From NCBI RefSeq assembly GCF_000020645.1, contig NC_011060.1, forward strand, positions 2,618,501 to 2,682,500: a stretch of 64,000 nt of DNA, read 5' to 3'. Below are positions 1-7,933 of the stretch, piece after piece (the stretch's first letter is position 1; each line of letters starts with the position of its first letter). This DNA is from Pelodictyon phaeoclathratiforme BU-1. Lineage in GTDB: Bacteria; Bacteroidota; Chlorobiia; Chlorobiales; Chlorobiaceae. A model generated the notes under the pieces. That model was not told where the DNA came from. It did no database searches and saw nothing but the letters and a program-made list of their open reading frames with translations. The translations under genes and the position numbers were made by a program.

Positions 1-620
1 CTGTCGAGACCGAGCATCACTTCGGTATGGTCACGCGAACGCACGGACTCAATAATCCTCGATTCTCCGTCAGCATGAAGAGCGGCAAAAGCCACCAGTG
101 ACTTCACCTGCGCAGAAGGAACCGGTAAACGGTAGTTGATCGGCTTCAGCTCTTTGCTTCCCTTGATGCAAATCGGCGCTGTTCCGGAAGGCGAAAGCTG
201 CAGATCGGCGCCCATCTGCCGCAAAGGGTCGGCCACCCTTTTCATGGGCCGCTTCATCAATGAACTGTCGCCAATCAACTCGCTGGCAAAGGGCTGGGCA
301 GCAAGAATGCCGGCAAACATGCGCATGGTACTTCCTGAATTATTGCACATCAGCGGAGCAGAGGGTGGCTGAAAACTCCATAACCCTTTTGATTCGATTA
401 TGACCTGCCGGACAGTGCGACCATCAGCACCTTCAAGCAGCTCCTGCCGAAGCGTGATACCGGCATCTTTCAGCACACCAAGGGTTGACTGATTATCAAA
501 TCCGCCGGAAAAATTCATAATCTCTGTAGTGCCTTCCGACAACGCACCGATAAGCGCCGCACGATGGGAGATCGATTTATCGGGCGGTAATGCTGTTACT
601 TCACCTTTGAACACTCTCAT
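1..620 (-). CDS. aroA: 3-phosphoshikimate 1-carboxyvinyltransferase (EPSP synthase), N-terminal part
   Basis: Sixth step of the shikimate pathway: joins phosphoenolpyruvate to shikimate-3-phosphate. The first about 206 codons are here; the rest lies beyond the left edge. Seen: PPDKSISHRAALIGAL near the N-terminus, which is the family's phosphate-binding start, then NNSGSTMRMFAGILA and SAQVKSLVAFAAL, both typical EPSP synthase blocks. The ATG at 618-620 gives the expected N-terminus (MRVFKGEVTALPPDKS). No clear Shine-Dalgarno is visible. The gene lies downstream of the rpsU terminator on the same strand, so it probably has its own promoter or relies on readthrough. Confidence 0.95.
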   Translation of the reverse strand, partial: MRVFKGEVTALPPDKSISHRAALIGALSEGTTEIMNFSGGFDNQSTLGVLKDAGITLRQELLEGADGRTVRQVIIESKGLWSFQPPSAPLMCNNSGSTMRMFAGILAAQPFASELIGDSSLMKRPMKRVADPLRQMGADLQLSPSGTAPICIKGSKELKPINYRLPVPSAQVKSLVAFAALHADGESRIIESVRSRDHTEVMLGLD

Positions 621-642
621 GAGTCGCTGGATTGGTGTTGAC

Positions 643-673
643 AAAAAAAAAGCAACTCCCGTGAAGGAGCTGC
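643..673 (-). terminator. Rho-independent terminator of rpsU
   Basis: Read on the minus strand, GCAGCTCC and GGAGTTGC form an 8-bp stem (one G-T pair) around a TTCACG loop, followed directly by a run of nine T. It lies about 30 bases after the rpsU stop codon and before aroA. Confidence 0.85.
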
Positions 674-701
674 CTGAGCATAACTGTTTCGACCGGAATG
701 A

Positions 702-899
702 TCATGAATTGCGTTCTTCATTTGCCCTCTGCGCCCTGCGCCTGCTTCTCGAACGCTTCAAACGACCATCCACCGAAGGTTTAACAAAGTATGCGTTTGC
801 ACGAAACTCCTTTAAAACACCTGCACGCTCGTACTTCTTCTTGAAGCGTTTCAGCATTTTATCGATCGATTCATTATCATTTATCTGCACACTAACCAA
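702..899 (-). CDS. rpsU: 30S ribosomal protein S21
   Basis: Small basic protein of the 30S subunit, 65 residues, the usual S21 size. Seen: the S21 pattern of an acidic N-terminus (INDNESIDKMLKRFKKKYERAG) followed by a very basic arginine-rich tail (RLKRSRSRRRAQR). The start is TTG, chosen because a strong Shine-Dalgarno (AAGGGGGTGA) lies about 8 bases upstream and no ATG fits. It follows the zinc-ribbon gene by about 25 bases, so the two are probably co-transcribed, and it ends at a clear terminator. Confidence 0.95.
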   Translation of the reverse strand: MVSVQINDNESIDKMLKRFKKKYERAGVLKEFRANAYFVKPSVDGRLKRSRSRRRAQRANEERNS

Positions 900-924
900 T
901 GTAAATTCACCCCCTTTTAAAAGA

Positions 925-1566
925 TCAACGTCTAAGCTTTAGTTTAATGAGATCTGTAACACTTTCTGAATTTTTTCCATTCGCAGGGTTCATCTGCACA
1001 TTTTCAAGGAGCTGTTTTTTGCCACTTTTGCAAAATTCAACAATAATGACAAAGGCACCGCTTCCTGTCGCCTGTTTTTCTCTGACCACCCCAACCTCTC
1101 CAAGGGCCTGATGGTAGAGCGCATCTCCCTTGGCGTAGATACCATGCGGGGAGTAGACCTGGCACTCTTCGACCTTCAGCTCACCCGGACTGACCTCCCG
1201 ATCAATCTGTATCTGCCAGTCCTTGAGCAAATAGACCTGATTACAGTCGGAACAGCGAATCCAGTACTGGTTTTCGGCTGCAGGCGGCAGCTCTCCCGTT
1301 CCATTCTTGCCCCCTTTGGGCTTTTTGACAGCAACAGCCGTCAGCAAATCATCATCTTTCGGCTTGTCACTCGGCATCCATTCGCCGACAAAGACCTTCT
1401 CTGTAATCTGACCGCATCCTTCACAGAAGCAAGCCTTGATCTTACCCTCCAAAATGAACTGCCTTTTTTTGGACTCTACCTTCATAGCATATTGCTGGTT
1501 GTTAACCCGGCTCAGAGCCGTCTGGATTTTCGCTTCTCTCCTCCCCGAAATTGTTTCCGGCTTCAT
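925..1566 (-). CDS. Conserved hypothetical protein with zinc-ribbon cysteines
   Basis: 213 residues; I do not recognise a named family. Seen: two CxxC pairs, CFCEGCG near residue 48 and CSDC near residue 104, spaced as in a split zinc ribbon, followed by a C-terminal part rich in beta-type sequence. No signal peptide or membrane segment, so it is likely cytosolic. It is directly upstream of rpsU on the same strand, which suggests a link to translation or RNA, but that is only context. ATG at 1564-1566. Confidence 0.7.
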   Translation of the reverse strand: MKPETISGRREAKIQTALSRVNNQQYAMKVESKKRQFILEGKIKACFCEGCGQITEKVFVGEWMPSDKPKDDDLLTAVAVKKPKGGKNGTGELPPAAENQYWIRCSDCNQVYLLKDWQIQIDREVSPGELKVEECQVYSPHGIYAKGDALYHQALGEVGVVREKQATGSGAFVIIVEFCKSGKKQLLENVQMNPANGKNSESVTDLIKLKLRR

Positions 1567-1667
1567 GGCGCAATATAGTGCATCGCACCTGAAAAAAAAG
1601 AGGAATGTTCAGGAGTGCTTAATTAAGGAAATCCCTTCAAAAAAACAACCAGATAATGCAACAGCGC

Positions 1668-3041
1668 TCACTTATGGGTCAATGCATCAATAAGATCTGA
1701 TTTTGTAAGCAATTGCAAGCGTCCATCAGACAAACTTATCAGCACTCCGGATGCACTTTGCTGCAGTTTATCGGATAATTCCGAAATCGTTGCATCAAGC
1801 CGACATACCGGAAAAGGCCTCTCCATAAAACCGACAACCTTTGCATTCATGGCATCATCGTTTTCTATAAGAATGGAGAGGATCTTGTTTTCACTGATAC
1901 TGCCAATCGGAGCGTTATAGGATACGATCGGAAGCTGGGAGACATCGCTCTGCTTCATCATCTCAAAGACTTCGGCAAGCGTATTTTCCGGATAGGCAAA
2001 AATCAGATCCCTGCGTACCTTCAAGTGCAGGATATCTTCAGCCGTAATCTGCTCAAGAGCCGATTTTACCTTACGATAAAAGCCGTGCTTACGCATCCAC
2101 TCATCACGATACATCTTGCTCAGATAATAGCCGCCAAAATCATTCATCACCGCAACCACACAGTCGTCCGGGCCATATGATGCTCCAGCCCGAAGCGCGG
2201 CAGCCATCGCTGCACCCGATGCACCTCCACCGAAAACAGCCTCCATCCGCAAGAGCTCCCTGGCACAGTTGAAAGCATCATAATCGCTCACCTGTACCAC
2301 ATCATCAAGAACCGATGGATCCCAGAAAGCCGATGGCTGCCGGGAGCCAAGTTCCTCAAGTTCGGAGAGAGCCGGATCTCCGGGCATACCATCCCTGAAG
2401 AGAGAGGCATAAATTGAACCCTGCGATTCAACACCGATAATCTGAATTTTCGGGTTCTTTGCTTTCAGAAACGCACCGATACCAAAAACCATGGCGCCCG
2501 AAACCATTGGCACAAAAACATGGGTAACCCGCCCCTCTGTCTGGCGATAAATCTCGCTGCCGGTAGCTTCTCTGTGCACCTTCAGACTGAGAGGGTTCTT
2601 GTACATTCCGGTGAAAAAAGAGTTGCTGATACTTCTTTCCAGGCTTTCAGCCACATTCATGCAACTGCGCTCTTCTCCGGGCAAAGCATCCGAAGGGGTA
2701 ATGACCAGTTCTGCACCAAGAGCACGAAGCATATGCTGCTTCTCCTGCGATATTTTATCAGGAGCTGCCAGCAGCAGTTTGTAACCGCGACTCACTCCAG
2801 CCATGGCAAGGGCAATACCACTGTTACCAAAAGTCCAGTCCACAAGAGTCATGCCCGGATGGATCAGCTTGCGCTCTTCAGCATCCCTGACAATGGCCGA
2901 AGCCACCCGGTAATAGTGCGAGCAGGCCGGATTCATGTACTCAAGTTTAGCCATGACCTTCGGGCTGATCTGGCGGGCCATCTGCTTTACAGAAACCATC
3001 GGTGTTTCTGTGGCAAGCCCGAATATATCGTGGTTCGACAT
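1668..3041 (-). CDS. Cystathionine beta-synthase-like protein with two CBS domains, PLP lysine missing
   Basis: 457 residues from the ATG at 3039-3041 (a TTG 33 bases upstream is a less likely start). Residues 1 to about 320 have the fold-type II PLP enzyme pattern of cysteine synthase and cystathionine beta-synthase: AKLEYMNPACSHYYR, TFGNSGIALAMA, LRALGAELVITP. Residues about 325-457 form a tandem CBS-domain (adenosyl-sensing) tail. In active enzymes the first block reads SVKDR, with the lysine binding PLP; here it is SHYYR (residues 41-45), so a tyrosine replaces the lysine. The asparagine loop is TFGNSG rather than TSGNTG, and the PLP-phosphate loop GTGGT is VSGAM. Inference: a pseudoenzyme, perhaps a sensor or partner protein. 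The reading frame is intact, so this is not ordinary decay. Confidence 0.85.
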   Translation of the reverse strand: MSNHDIFGLATETPMVSVKQMARQISPKVMAKLEYMNPACSHYYRVASAIVRDAEERKLIHPGMTLVDWTFGNSGIALAMAGVSRGYKLLLAAPDKISQEKQHMLRALGAELVITPSDALPGEERSCMNVAESLERSISNSFFTGMYKNPLSLKVHREATGSEIYRQTEGRVTHVFVPMVSGAMVFGIGAFLKAKNPKIQIIGVESQGSIYASLFRDGMPGDPALSELEELGSRQPSAFWDPSVLDDVVQVSDYDAFNCARELLRMEAVFGGGASGAAMAAALRAGASYGPDDCVVAVMNDFGGYYLSKMYRDEWMRKHGFYRKVKSALEQITAEDILHLKVRRDLIFAYPENTLAEVFEMMKQSDVSQLPIVSYNAPIGSISENKILSILIENDDAMNAKVVGFMERPFPVCRLDATISELSDKLQQSASGVLISLSDGRLQLLTKSDLIDALTHK

Positions 3042-3210
3042 GGTAGTAGCTGAGAAATGAATTAAAATGAACAACGCAGCCTGATAACGTTGAATCCTGA
3101 AAATAGAGAGACAATAAGCGCCATTCAGGTTTGAAAATCATAGACAAAATATGTTTTTTTACAGGAAGTTCCGCAAGCAGAGGAGACGGAATGAGCAGGA
3201 ACGGAGTTTT

Positions 3211-4395
3211 ATGACAATACGGCAACAGCAAAACAAGAAGCGCATTATGGATGCAATACAATCGAATTTTTCAGCAGGGATTGCCCTTGCTGAAAACATG
3301 ACAGAAGCGCTTGTCTCCCTTGACAACCTTGCCTGGAACACAAGCCTTATCCGCAAGAGAGTGGGTGGAAGTGCACGTATTATGGGCATCGTCAAGGCAA
3401 ATGCCTACGGCCATAACGTGCACCGGGTTGCCGAAACACTTGAAAAATCGGGAGTCAGGGATTTCGGTGTTGCGAACATCCATGAAGCCATTGAACTGAA
3501 AACCGGCGGTGCACTGAAAAAGCCGGCAAACATTCTCGCCTTCTCCTCTCCGCTTCCCTCCCATATTCCCTTTTTTTTGCACCATGACATCGAAATGACT
3601 CTCTGCGACAGCCTGACACTTCAGAGTGCAGAAGAGATTGCGGCTGCAGAGAACAAAACCATTGCCGTACAGCTCAAAGTGGATACCGGTATGGGCCGAC
3701 TCGGCACTCCTCCGGCAGTTGCCATGGAACTCCTCCGGCAAATTGACCACTCGCCGCACCTTGAGCTGAAAGGGATCTACACCCATTTTGCCGACAGCTC
3801 TACAGCCGAAGGCACAACCAAACAGCTTGACGCCTTTAAAACACTCACGGCGGAATACGAACATGCCTCAAGCAAAACCGTCTGCAAACATGCGGCCAAC
3901 AGCGGTGCAATCCTCTCTGCGCCAGAATCCTGGCTCGACATGGTGCGACCCGGCATCCTGCTTTATGGTTACCATCCGACCAAAAACAGCCCTTGCCGTC
4001 TCGATGTCAGACCGGTCATGCAGTTCGAGGCTAAGGTGATTTTTGTCAAAAAGGTCCCTGCCGGAACCACCATCAGTTATAATCGAACCTGGACTGCCAA
4101 TGAGCCTCGCTCCATCGCAACCATAGCCGCAGGCTACGCCGATGGTTATACAAGAGCCCTGTCAGGTCGCGCCACCGTCATGATCAACGGGAACACCTAC
4201 CCGCAGGTCGGCATCGTCACCATGGATCAGATCATGGTTGACCTCGGCACCCGGCACGATGTCAAAACTGGAGACACCGCCACGCTCTTTGGCTGGGAGG
4301 GCATCGGGGCCGACAGCCTTGCCGGGCTTGCAGGTACCATCAGCTACGAAATGCTCTGTTCGGTTTCTGCCAGGGTAAAACGTATCTTCATATGA
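3211..4395 (+). CDS. alr: Alanine racemase
   Basis: Makes D-alanine for peptidoglycan; PLP enzyme of fold type III. Seen: the PLP lysine in VKANAYGH (residue 62 from the chosen start), the substrate loop VDTGMGRLG, HAANSGAIL, RPGILLYG, the catalytic tyrosine in TISYNRTW, and GYADGY. Length 394 residues, slightly longer than usual because of a basic N-terminal extension. The ATG at 3211 follows AGGA/GGAG; an ATG at 3247 is possible. It heads a three-gene coupled operon: its TGA overlaps the next ATG (ATGA at 4392-4395). Confidence 0.93.
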   Translation: MTIRQQQNKKRIMDAIQSNFSAGIALAENMTEALVSLDNLAWNTSLIRKRVGGSARIMGIVKANAYGHNVHRVAETLEKSGVRDFGVANIHEAIELKTGGALKKPANILAFSSPLPSHIPFFLHHDIEMTLCDSLTLQSAEEIAAAENKTIAVQLKVDTGMGRLGTPPAVAMELLRQIDHSPHLELKGIYTHFADSSTAEGTTKQLDAFKTLTAEYEHASSKTVCKHAANSGAILSAPESWLDMVRPGILLYGYHPTKNSPCRLDVRPVMQFEAKVIFVKKVPAGTTISYNRTWTANEPRSIATIAAGYADGYTRALSGRATVMINGNTYPQVGIVTMDQIMVDLGTRHDVKTGDTATLFGWEGIGADSLAGLAGTISYEMLCSVSARVKRIFI

Positions 4396-4910
4396 ACCCA
4401 CTCGAAAAACTGGCGCTGAAACTCAGCCTCACCAAGGCGGAGATCTCTTTGGTCTCCATTCTTCTGGGCTTTCTGCTGCTTGGAGGCATCCTGAAGGGAA
4501 TCCGTTCGGCAGAAGAGGTTGATCTTCTGGTCAAAAAAGCTGAAACTGCCCGATATGATGAAAAGGAGGTAGACAGCCTCATCGCCCTTGCCAATGTGCA
4601 GCAGGCAACCGTCAAAGAGGATGTTTTGCAGGAAAGTGAGTCAGAGCATGATGATGCTTCACCTGAACAGAGAACCGAAGGGCACCGCTCTTCAGGCAAA
4701 AAAGTCTTTAACGGCACCATCGCTTTCAATAAAGCCAGCAGCCGGGAGTTACAGAAAATTCCCGGAATCGGACCCGTCATGGCCGAAAGACTGATTGCAT
4801 TCAGAAAAACAAAAGGGGGAAAAGTGCAGCAATTCCAGGAATTTCTTGAAGTCAAGGGTATCGGCAAAAAAAAGCTTGAATCCCTCAAAAAATATTTCAT
4901 ACTCGACTAA
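4392..4910 (+). CDS. ComEA-like helix-hairpin-helix DNA-binding protein
   Basis: 172 residues. Seen: a hydrophobic N-terminal segment (LVSILLGFLLLGGIL, about residues 20-34) that should anchor it in the inner membrane, a charged linker, then a double helix-hairpin-helix at about residues 110-172 with FNKASSRELQKIPGIGPVMA and FLEVKGIGKKKLE. This matches ComEA and related periplasmic DNA-binding proteins. It is translationally coupled to alr (4-base overlap) and to the next gene (TAATG). The role in DNA uptake is inferred; no other competence genes are here. Confidence 0.82.
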   Translation: MNPLEKLALKLSLTKAEISLVSILLGFLLLGGILKGIRSAEEVDLLVKKAETARYDEKEVDSLIALANVQQATVKEDVLQESESEHDDASPEQRTEGHRSSGKKVFNGTIAFNKASSRELQKIPGIGPVMAERLIAFRKTKGGKVQQFQEFLEVKGIGKKKLESLKKYFILD

Positions 4911-5794
4911 TGAGCAAGAGCCTGATCGCCTGCGCCATCGACGCCAGGGAGTGCGCCATTGTACGGCTGAAAACAGCCGGTGGCGGCAGCTACAGCCTGA
5001 GCGGCTGCAAAACACTGCCATTCGGCCTTGATGACCTTGCCTCAGGCAATGGAAAGCGACTGCTGAAAAAGCTCGACAGCCACCTCAACGTGTGGCCTGA
5101 TGAAGAGCTGGCACTTTGTTTCGGGCCGAAAAATTACCTCCCCCTTCCAGCCTCTTTTCCCGCCCATGCAGACACCGAAAAGTGCAAAGAGTACTGCAAA
5201 ATTGAAGCCGGTTACTTTCTGAACCAGCCCGAAGAGTACCATTGCGACTCTACCGATTATGGCGTCAGCCAGAACGGGCTCCATAAAAAAAAAATATTGC
5301 TCTTCTATCCTGCCGAGCCTTGCAGAAGAGCCACAGAACACTTCGCAACCACGCGCCGTATCCTCTTCAGCGGCACTCCGCAGCCCCCTCTGCTCCACCT
5401 CTCGAAATTCGCCGGAGAGAGACAGGTAATCCTTGAAATTGAAAACAACTATCTCCTCTTCAGAGTATCAGGGGAGGGCCGGATAGAAACATTCTCATGT
5501 CATCAGGTAAAAAACCGCAAAGAGAGCGAATACTTCACCATCAAAGCGCTTGTTGAAAACCCGATCTGCCGGGAAACCGAAGTGCAGCTTTTTGGCTCAC
5601 TGGCCGACAAAACCATGATGAGGCTAATCCAGAAAGAGACGTCGATGAAACTGAAACCACTCAGCATCCCGCCATCAATCCCCATCAGTAACCTGAAAAA
5701 ATTTTCCACCTCCTCAGCAATTGCGGTAAAGGCCATCAGCACCGCACTGATGGCTCTCGATGAACAAAAGCGGTTTACACTTTTTTCTGACTGA
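4910..5794 (+). CDS. Conserved hypothetical protein (orf294)
   Basis: 294 residues, family not recognised. No signal peptide or membrane helix. The start IACAIDARECAIVRL and later VILEIENNYLLFRVSG look like paired beta-strand units of an actin-like ATPase or PilM-type fold, but no clear nucleotide-binding motif can be read, so this is weak. It starts inside the TAATG overlap with the ComEA-like gene, so expression is coupled. Its last 20 codons (AISTALMALDEQKRFTLFSD) have a degenerate second copy at 7871-7933, showing that the DNA between was inserted at its 3' end. Confidence 0.75.
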   Translation: MSKSLIACAIDARECAIVRLKTAGGGSYSLSGCKTLPFGLDDLASGNGKRLLKKLDSHLNVWPDEELALCFGPKNYLPLPASFPAHADTEKCKEYCKIEAGYFLNQPEEYHCDSTDYGVSQNGLHKKKILLFYPAEPCRRATEHFATTRRILFSGTPQPPLLHLSKFAGERQVILEIENNYLLFRVSGEGRIETFSCHQVKNRKESEYFTIKALVENPICRETEVQLFGSLADKTMMRLIQKETSMKLKPLSIPPSIPISNLKKFSTSSAIAVKAISTALMALDEQKRFTLFSD

Positions 5795-5855
5795 GCATCC
5801 CGGAAATTCTGGACAGCAGTGCCTGCCAGGATTCAGGTTCCGGTGAAAAAGATTG

Positions 5856-5978
5856 CCACTTTGGCCAGATAGAGAACGCTATATCTGGCCAAAGTGGCCA
5901 AATTTCACGACATTTGGCCGGATATAAATTTTTATATTTGGCCAAATCAAGCCCATTTCACTATCTTTGGCCAGATAG
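5856..5978. promoter_or_regulatory. Array of TTTGGCC-centred palindromes upstream of the AAA ATPase
   Basis: A perfect 16-base inverted repeat, CCACTTTGGCCAGATA (5856-5871) and its complement (5882-5897), is followed by at least four more copies of the TTTGGCC core: near 5895, at 5912-5924 (ATTTGGCCGGATA), at 5934-5946 (ATTTGGCCAAAT, itself palindromic) and at 5961-5978 (CTATCTTTGGCCAGATAG, nearly palindromic). The last copy ends 31 bases before the ATG at 6010. There is no T-run after the large hairpin, so it is not a normal terminator. Most likely a multi-site operator, possibly a replication or recombination site of the inserted module. Confidence 0.75.
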
Positions 5979-6009
5979 ATAACTAAATCCAGGGCAAGAA
6001 ACTCTTGTT

Positions 6010-7467
6010 ATGAGCAAAAAAAACATCTCTGGCCGCAAGGATGAATTACTGATTCTGGAGCGGGTATTGCTCTCTCCGGAGCCTGAGTTTATGGTGATTT
6101 ATGGCCGCAGAAGAGTCGGAAAAACCTGGCTGGTCAGGGAATTTTTTGGCGAGATGATCTGCTTTGAACTCACCGGTATGCACAAGGCATCGCTGGAGGA
6201 GCAGTTGACAAATTTCGCCCAATCTCTGGCCAAAGCCACCGGTATAACTGTTGAACTCAAGAGACCCTCATCCTGGTCAGAAGCGTTCAGCCAGTTGGAG
6301 CGCTTTCTGGAATCTTCTTTTCAGCGAAAAAATGGCAAGAAACAGGTTCTTTTTCTGGATGAATTGCCCTGGCTCAACACTCCCCGCTCAAAATTTCTGT
6401 CGGCCCTGGAGCATTTCTGGAACAGTTTTGGCTCCCGCCAGAGGAATTTGATTCTTATTGTTTGCGGTTCTGCGGCATCATGGATGTTGCAGCATATTGT
6501 ACGCGCAAAGGGTGGGCTTCATAACCGGCTTACCCGTCAAATCCGCCTTCTTCCCTTTACACTTCCGGAAACAGAGGAGTTTCTGCTCAAAAGGGGAATC
6601 AAGCTCACCCGTTATCAAATTGTTGAACTCTCTATGGCAATGGGTGGGGTGCCCTTTTACCTGATGCAGGCAGAGCCGGGATTGTCGGCTGCACAAATTA
6701 TTGATCGGGTCTGTTTTTCACCGACAGGTCTTCTGCGTCATGAATATGAGAAGCTTTATGCCTCGCTTTTTGATGAGAGTGAACTGCACATGACGATTGT
6801 AGCTTTGCTGAGCAAAAAACGTTCAGGTTTAACCCGTAATGAGATACTCACCTTTGCAAAAATTACGACTGGTGGACGACTTACCCATATTCTTGAAGAG
6901 CTGGAAGAGTCCGGATTTATCGAGTCGCGGATTCCTTTTGGCAAAAAAGGGCAGGATTCACTCTACTGGCTGGCTGACGAGTTCACCCTCTTTTACTTTT
7001 CATGGATCAAGCCTCTTGGCAAAAAAAAGGTCGATGCGGGATACTGGCTGTCGCGTCAAAGTGATCCGGCACGAAACGCGTGGGCTGGTTTTGCCTTTGA
7101 AACCGTTTGCCTCAAGCATGTCCGGGCATTAAAGGCGGCCCTGGGCATTGCCATGGTCGAAACCAGCGAAGGCCCGTGGCGTTACCAGCCAACCGGAGAG
7201 TCATCATTACCTGGCGTGCTGATTGATCTGCTCCTTGACCGGCGTGATGCCTCCATCAATCTTTGTGAGATGAAATTTTCACAGTCAGAATTTACCATCG
7301 ACGACGCATACGCAAAAAAACTCCGTCAGAAAATAACTGTTTTTCGTGAGGTAACAGGAACAAGAAAAAACATCTTTCTCACCATGGTCACAACCTACGG
7401 CATCACCGATAACGCCTGGTCGCAGGAGCTGCATCCCGACAACCTTACGCTTGACGCGCTTTTCTGA
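6010..7467 (+). CDS. AAA family ATPase with C-terminal PD-(D/E)XK-like (DUF234-type) domain
   Basis: 485 residues. Seen: Walker A in YGRRRVGKTWLVREFF (about residues 35-50), Walker B VLFLDELPWL (about 115-125), a sensor-like VCGSAASWM, a winged-helix segment (LTRNEILTFAKITTGGRLTH) near residue 280, and a C-terminal domain with FAFETVCLKHV followed by IDLLLDR and CEMKF, which matches a D...ExK nuclease core. This is the widespread archaeal/bacterial ATPase_2 plus DUF234 architecture, whose function is not established. It is the main gene of an insert bounded by duplicated gene tails and is preceded by the palindrome array. It converges with the AbrB gene. Confidence 0.85.
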   Translation: MSKKNISGRKDELLILERVLLSPEPEFMVIYGRRRVGKTWLVREFFGEMICFELTGMHKASLEEQLTNFAQSLAKATGITVELKRPSSWSEAFSQLERFLESSFQRKNGKKQVLFLDELPWLNTPRSKFLSALEHFWNSFGSRQRNLILIVCGSAASWMLQHIVRAKGGLHNRLTRQIRLLPFTLPETEEFLLKRGIKLTRYQIVELSMAMGGVPFYLMQAEPGLSAAQIIDRVCFSPTGLLRHEYEKLYASLFDESELHMTIVALLSKKRSGLTRNEILTFAKITTGGRLTHILEELEESGFIESRIPFGKKGQDSLYWLADEFTLFYFSWIKPLGKKKVDAGYWLSRQSDPARNAWAGFAFETVCLKHVRALKAALGIAMVETSEGPWRYQPTGESSLPGVLIDLLLDRRDASINLCEMKFSQSEFTIDDAYAKKLRQKITVFREVTGTRKNIFLTMVTTYGITDNAWSQELHPDNLTLDALF

Positions 7468-7512
7468 GATCTTCGACGAGGATTTGCAACCAACACGAAG
7501 AATCCACAATGA

Positions 7513-7719
7513 TCATGCTCTCCCTTCTTCTCTCTCAAAATCAGTATTGATACCTCTAACAAAGCCACGAAGATCAGAGATTTCACGATCCGGGATAAGC
7601 TCTATTCTCCCTTGATATGCAACAACCTGTAATTTCTGACCCGGACGAAGGTGCATGGATTCTCTCAAGTGCCGGGGAATAACAACCTGAAATGTAGGTG
7701 ACACTGTAACGGCTTGCAT
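7513..7719 (-). CDS. SpoVT-AbrB domain protein, antitoxin-like, without an adjacent toxin
   Basis: 68 residues. Seen: the swapped-hairpin DNA-binding pattern VSPTFQVVIPRHLRESMHLRPGQKLQ followed by GRIELIP, as in AbrB, MazE and VapB proteins. The ATG at 7717-7719 has a good Shine-Dalgarno (CAGGAG, 5-6 bases away), so the longer upstream frame is rejected. Its C-terminus (FVRGINTDFEREEGRA) is the part that would bind a PIN or other toxin, but no toxin gene lies on either side; the downstream gene is the convergent AAA ATPase. Confidence 0.8.
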   Translation of the reverse strand: MQAVTVSPTFQVVIPRHLRESMHLRPGQKLQVVAYQGRIELIPDREISDLRGFVRGINTDFEREEGRA

Positions 7720-7841
7720 AACGACTCCTGTCGGTAATTTTAGAATAGTACATAAGATCATGCATCACACTCTTTCAATCCAGGAAAGAAATTACTTGCA
7801 GAGAAAAAAGAGCTGGCAACGATCAATCCGTTACTTTCGCC

Positions 7842-7876
7842 AGGCGTTCTTTTGATTGACAATAACCTCAGCCATC
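7842..7876 (-). pseudogene. Degenerate copy of the asd 3' end
   Basis: On the minus strand this reads GCT GAG GTT ATT GTC AAT CAA AAG AAC GCC, i.e. AEVIVNQKNA, matching the true end of asd (AEVIVNQKKA, stop at 7914-7916). The 11-base core ATTGTCAATCA is identical. The copy lies 74 bases from the genuine asd tail and continues WRK before a stop. It marks the right boundary of the inserted ATPase/AbrB module. Confidence 0.65.
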
Positions 7877-7933
7877 AGCAAAGCACTGATGGCTTTAGAC
7901 GAGCAACAAGAATCTACGCTTTTTTCTGATTGA
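7871..7933 (+). pseudogene. Degenerate copy of the orf294 3' end
   Basis: Twenty codons and a stop: AISKALMALDEQQESTLFSD, against AISTALMALDEQKRFTLFSD at the end of the gene finishing at 5794. There is no start codon or upstream gene body. It overlaps the true 3' end of asd (7914 on), which is probably the ancestral convergent arrangement before about 2.1 kb was inserted. Confidence 0.85.

Noticed and set aside
1668..3041. Annotating the CBS-like gene as cystathionine beta-synthase or cysteine synthase
   Set aside because: The PLP lysine and phosphate loop are absent, so the catalytic name would be misleading.
5856..5897. Transcription terminator of orf294
   Set aside because: The hairpin is strong but no T-run follows on either strand, and related half-sites continue downstream, so a protein-binding site fits better.
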